From Bacteroidota bacterium (GTDB lineage: Bacteria; Bacteroidota; Bacteroidia; NS11-12g; UBA955), in NCBI GenBank assembly GCA_963169345.1, contig CAUJCT010000027.1, positions 104,167-168,166 on the forward strand: a DNA stretch of 64,000 nucleotides. The letters run 5' to 3'. Numbering within the stretch: the first letter of the stretch is position 1; each line of letters starts with the position of its first letter. The translations under genes and the position numbers were made by a program. Shown piece by piece: positions 63,574-64,000 of the stretch. A model generated the notes under the pieces. It ran no database searches. It saw only the letters and a list, made by a program, of their open reading frames with translations, and had not been told where the DNA came from.

Positions 63574-64000
63574 TCAGTCATTGGAGACCTTTTACTCGGT
63601 AATGTTTTAATGATGCAAATGAATGGCGAGGAATGAATACAATAATGAAACCATCGCCACATCTGGGACTTGAATCAAGGATAATCTTATAGCTTCTCAA
63701 TAATGAAGAAAGCTTTACTACAAAGACCGTCGCGATCAGCCTGAGCCTTAAAAGTAACGACGACAACTACGAAGCGATAATGATGCTTCGAGACAAAGAT
63801 TATGAGAATCTCAAAGTTTATCGATGAGCTCTACGACTTTACAACTATACAGCGAAACAATTCAGCAGCGTAGCGTCAGCCTTTCAGCAGCGCAGCCTTT
63901 AGATTTGAAATTTAAAAAATGAATATAGTAATTATATGTGATAAATTTCTTTTTTGCTTCTTTTTTCTTTGTTGAAAAAGTAGTAAAATGTGGAAAAATC
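63574..64000. repeat. Decayed composite-repeat region 7 at the window's right end
   Basis: Bases 63724-63775 carry the inverse GTCGCGAT/GACGAC block; 63814-63900 hold a decayed inverse TTAAGTCG module (GAGCTCTACGACTTTACAAC) and inverse GCTGAA units (TTCAGCAGCGTAGCGTCAGC). The short frame 63578-63766 is a translation of this repeat, not a gene. Confidence 0.65.

Noticed and set aside
63578..63766. 62-codon minus-strand frame at the right end
   Set aside because: Lies over the decayed composite repeat and does not resemble a protein.
1..64000. tRNA, rRNA, riboswitch or insertion sequence
   Set aside because: I looked for tRNA TPsiC-like GGTTCGAATCC segments, transposase motifs and known riboswitch cores and saw none; a covariance-model scan could still find a degenerate RNA.

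Overview
The window comes from a Bacteroidota chromosome, probably a gliding Chitinophagia/Saprospiria-type organism (order not certain). The evidence is a surface protein with SprB-type repeats and a C-terminal type IX secretion (T9SS) sorting signal, a RemB-like protein, Bacteroidota-style parE-parC, zinc-less type B L31, and many promoters with the Bacteroidota -7 box TAnnTTTG, often only a few bases before the start codon. No rRNA, tRNA, CRISPR array or transposase was recognised.

Layout. 1-5640: a polymorphic-toxin island. A large protein, open at the window's left edge, is translationally coupled to a toxin with a C-terminal zincin-like metallopeptidase domain. Then come a small probable immunity gene, an orphan toxin C-terminal remnant and a SUKH (SMI1/KNR4) immunity gene. 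5850-7212: an AAA ATPase (DUF4143 type) behind three operator-like repeats at an exact 33-bp period. 7307-16008: core genes (tpiA, a GlmU-like nucleotidyltransferase, L31B, topoisomerase IV parE-parC, a DUF2911 protein). 16057-20330 (minus strand): PIG-L deacetylase, a 40-residue membrane peptide and an SSS symporter in one tight operon. 20464-31025: GNAT, PA0069-type radical SAM protein, transglutaminase-like protein, an M48 peptidase followed by three tandem AIM24 paralogues, and the SprB-repeat protein. 31124-38287: lipoprotein, aminopeptidase P-like enzyme, RemB-like protein, deoxynucleoside kinase, DnaG. 39206-42395: a TacAT-type toxin-antitoxin pair, DUF2256 plus photolyase, TetR regulator. 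43472-55468: hydrolase, an adenylation/carrier protein whose carrier domain has lost its serine, a DEDDh/GIY-YIG nuclease, methyltransferase, ssb, a trpS operon with two membrane proteins, sugar nucleotidyltransferase, DinB, EamA, Ada-like repair protein. 55607-64000: an accessory region with a lipoprotein hydrolase, HigBA, several small membrane or HEAT proteins and a self-inhibited Fic protein with three start-overlapping operator repeats.

The most unusual signal is not a gene. Long intergenic stretches (35.5-36.4, 38.3-39.2, 42.4-43.4, 54.4-54.6, 56.5-56.9 and 57.6-58.1 kb, with a decayed copy near 63.8 kb) are built from one composite repeat. Its modules recur in a similar order and in both orientations. 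The core, present eight times, carries a 6-bp stem closed by a GNRA-type tetraloop (GCAA or GTAA). The loop varies only between GNRA-compatible bases, which points to an RNA-level element of a kind I do not recognise.

The accessory genes share one design: self-regulated toxin-like modules (ATPase, Fic, TacAT, HigBA), each with its own inverted or direct repeats over the promoter, embedded among dispersed repeats. The rest is housekeeping and envelope biology.
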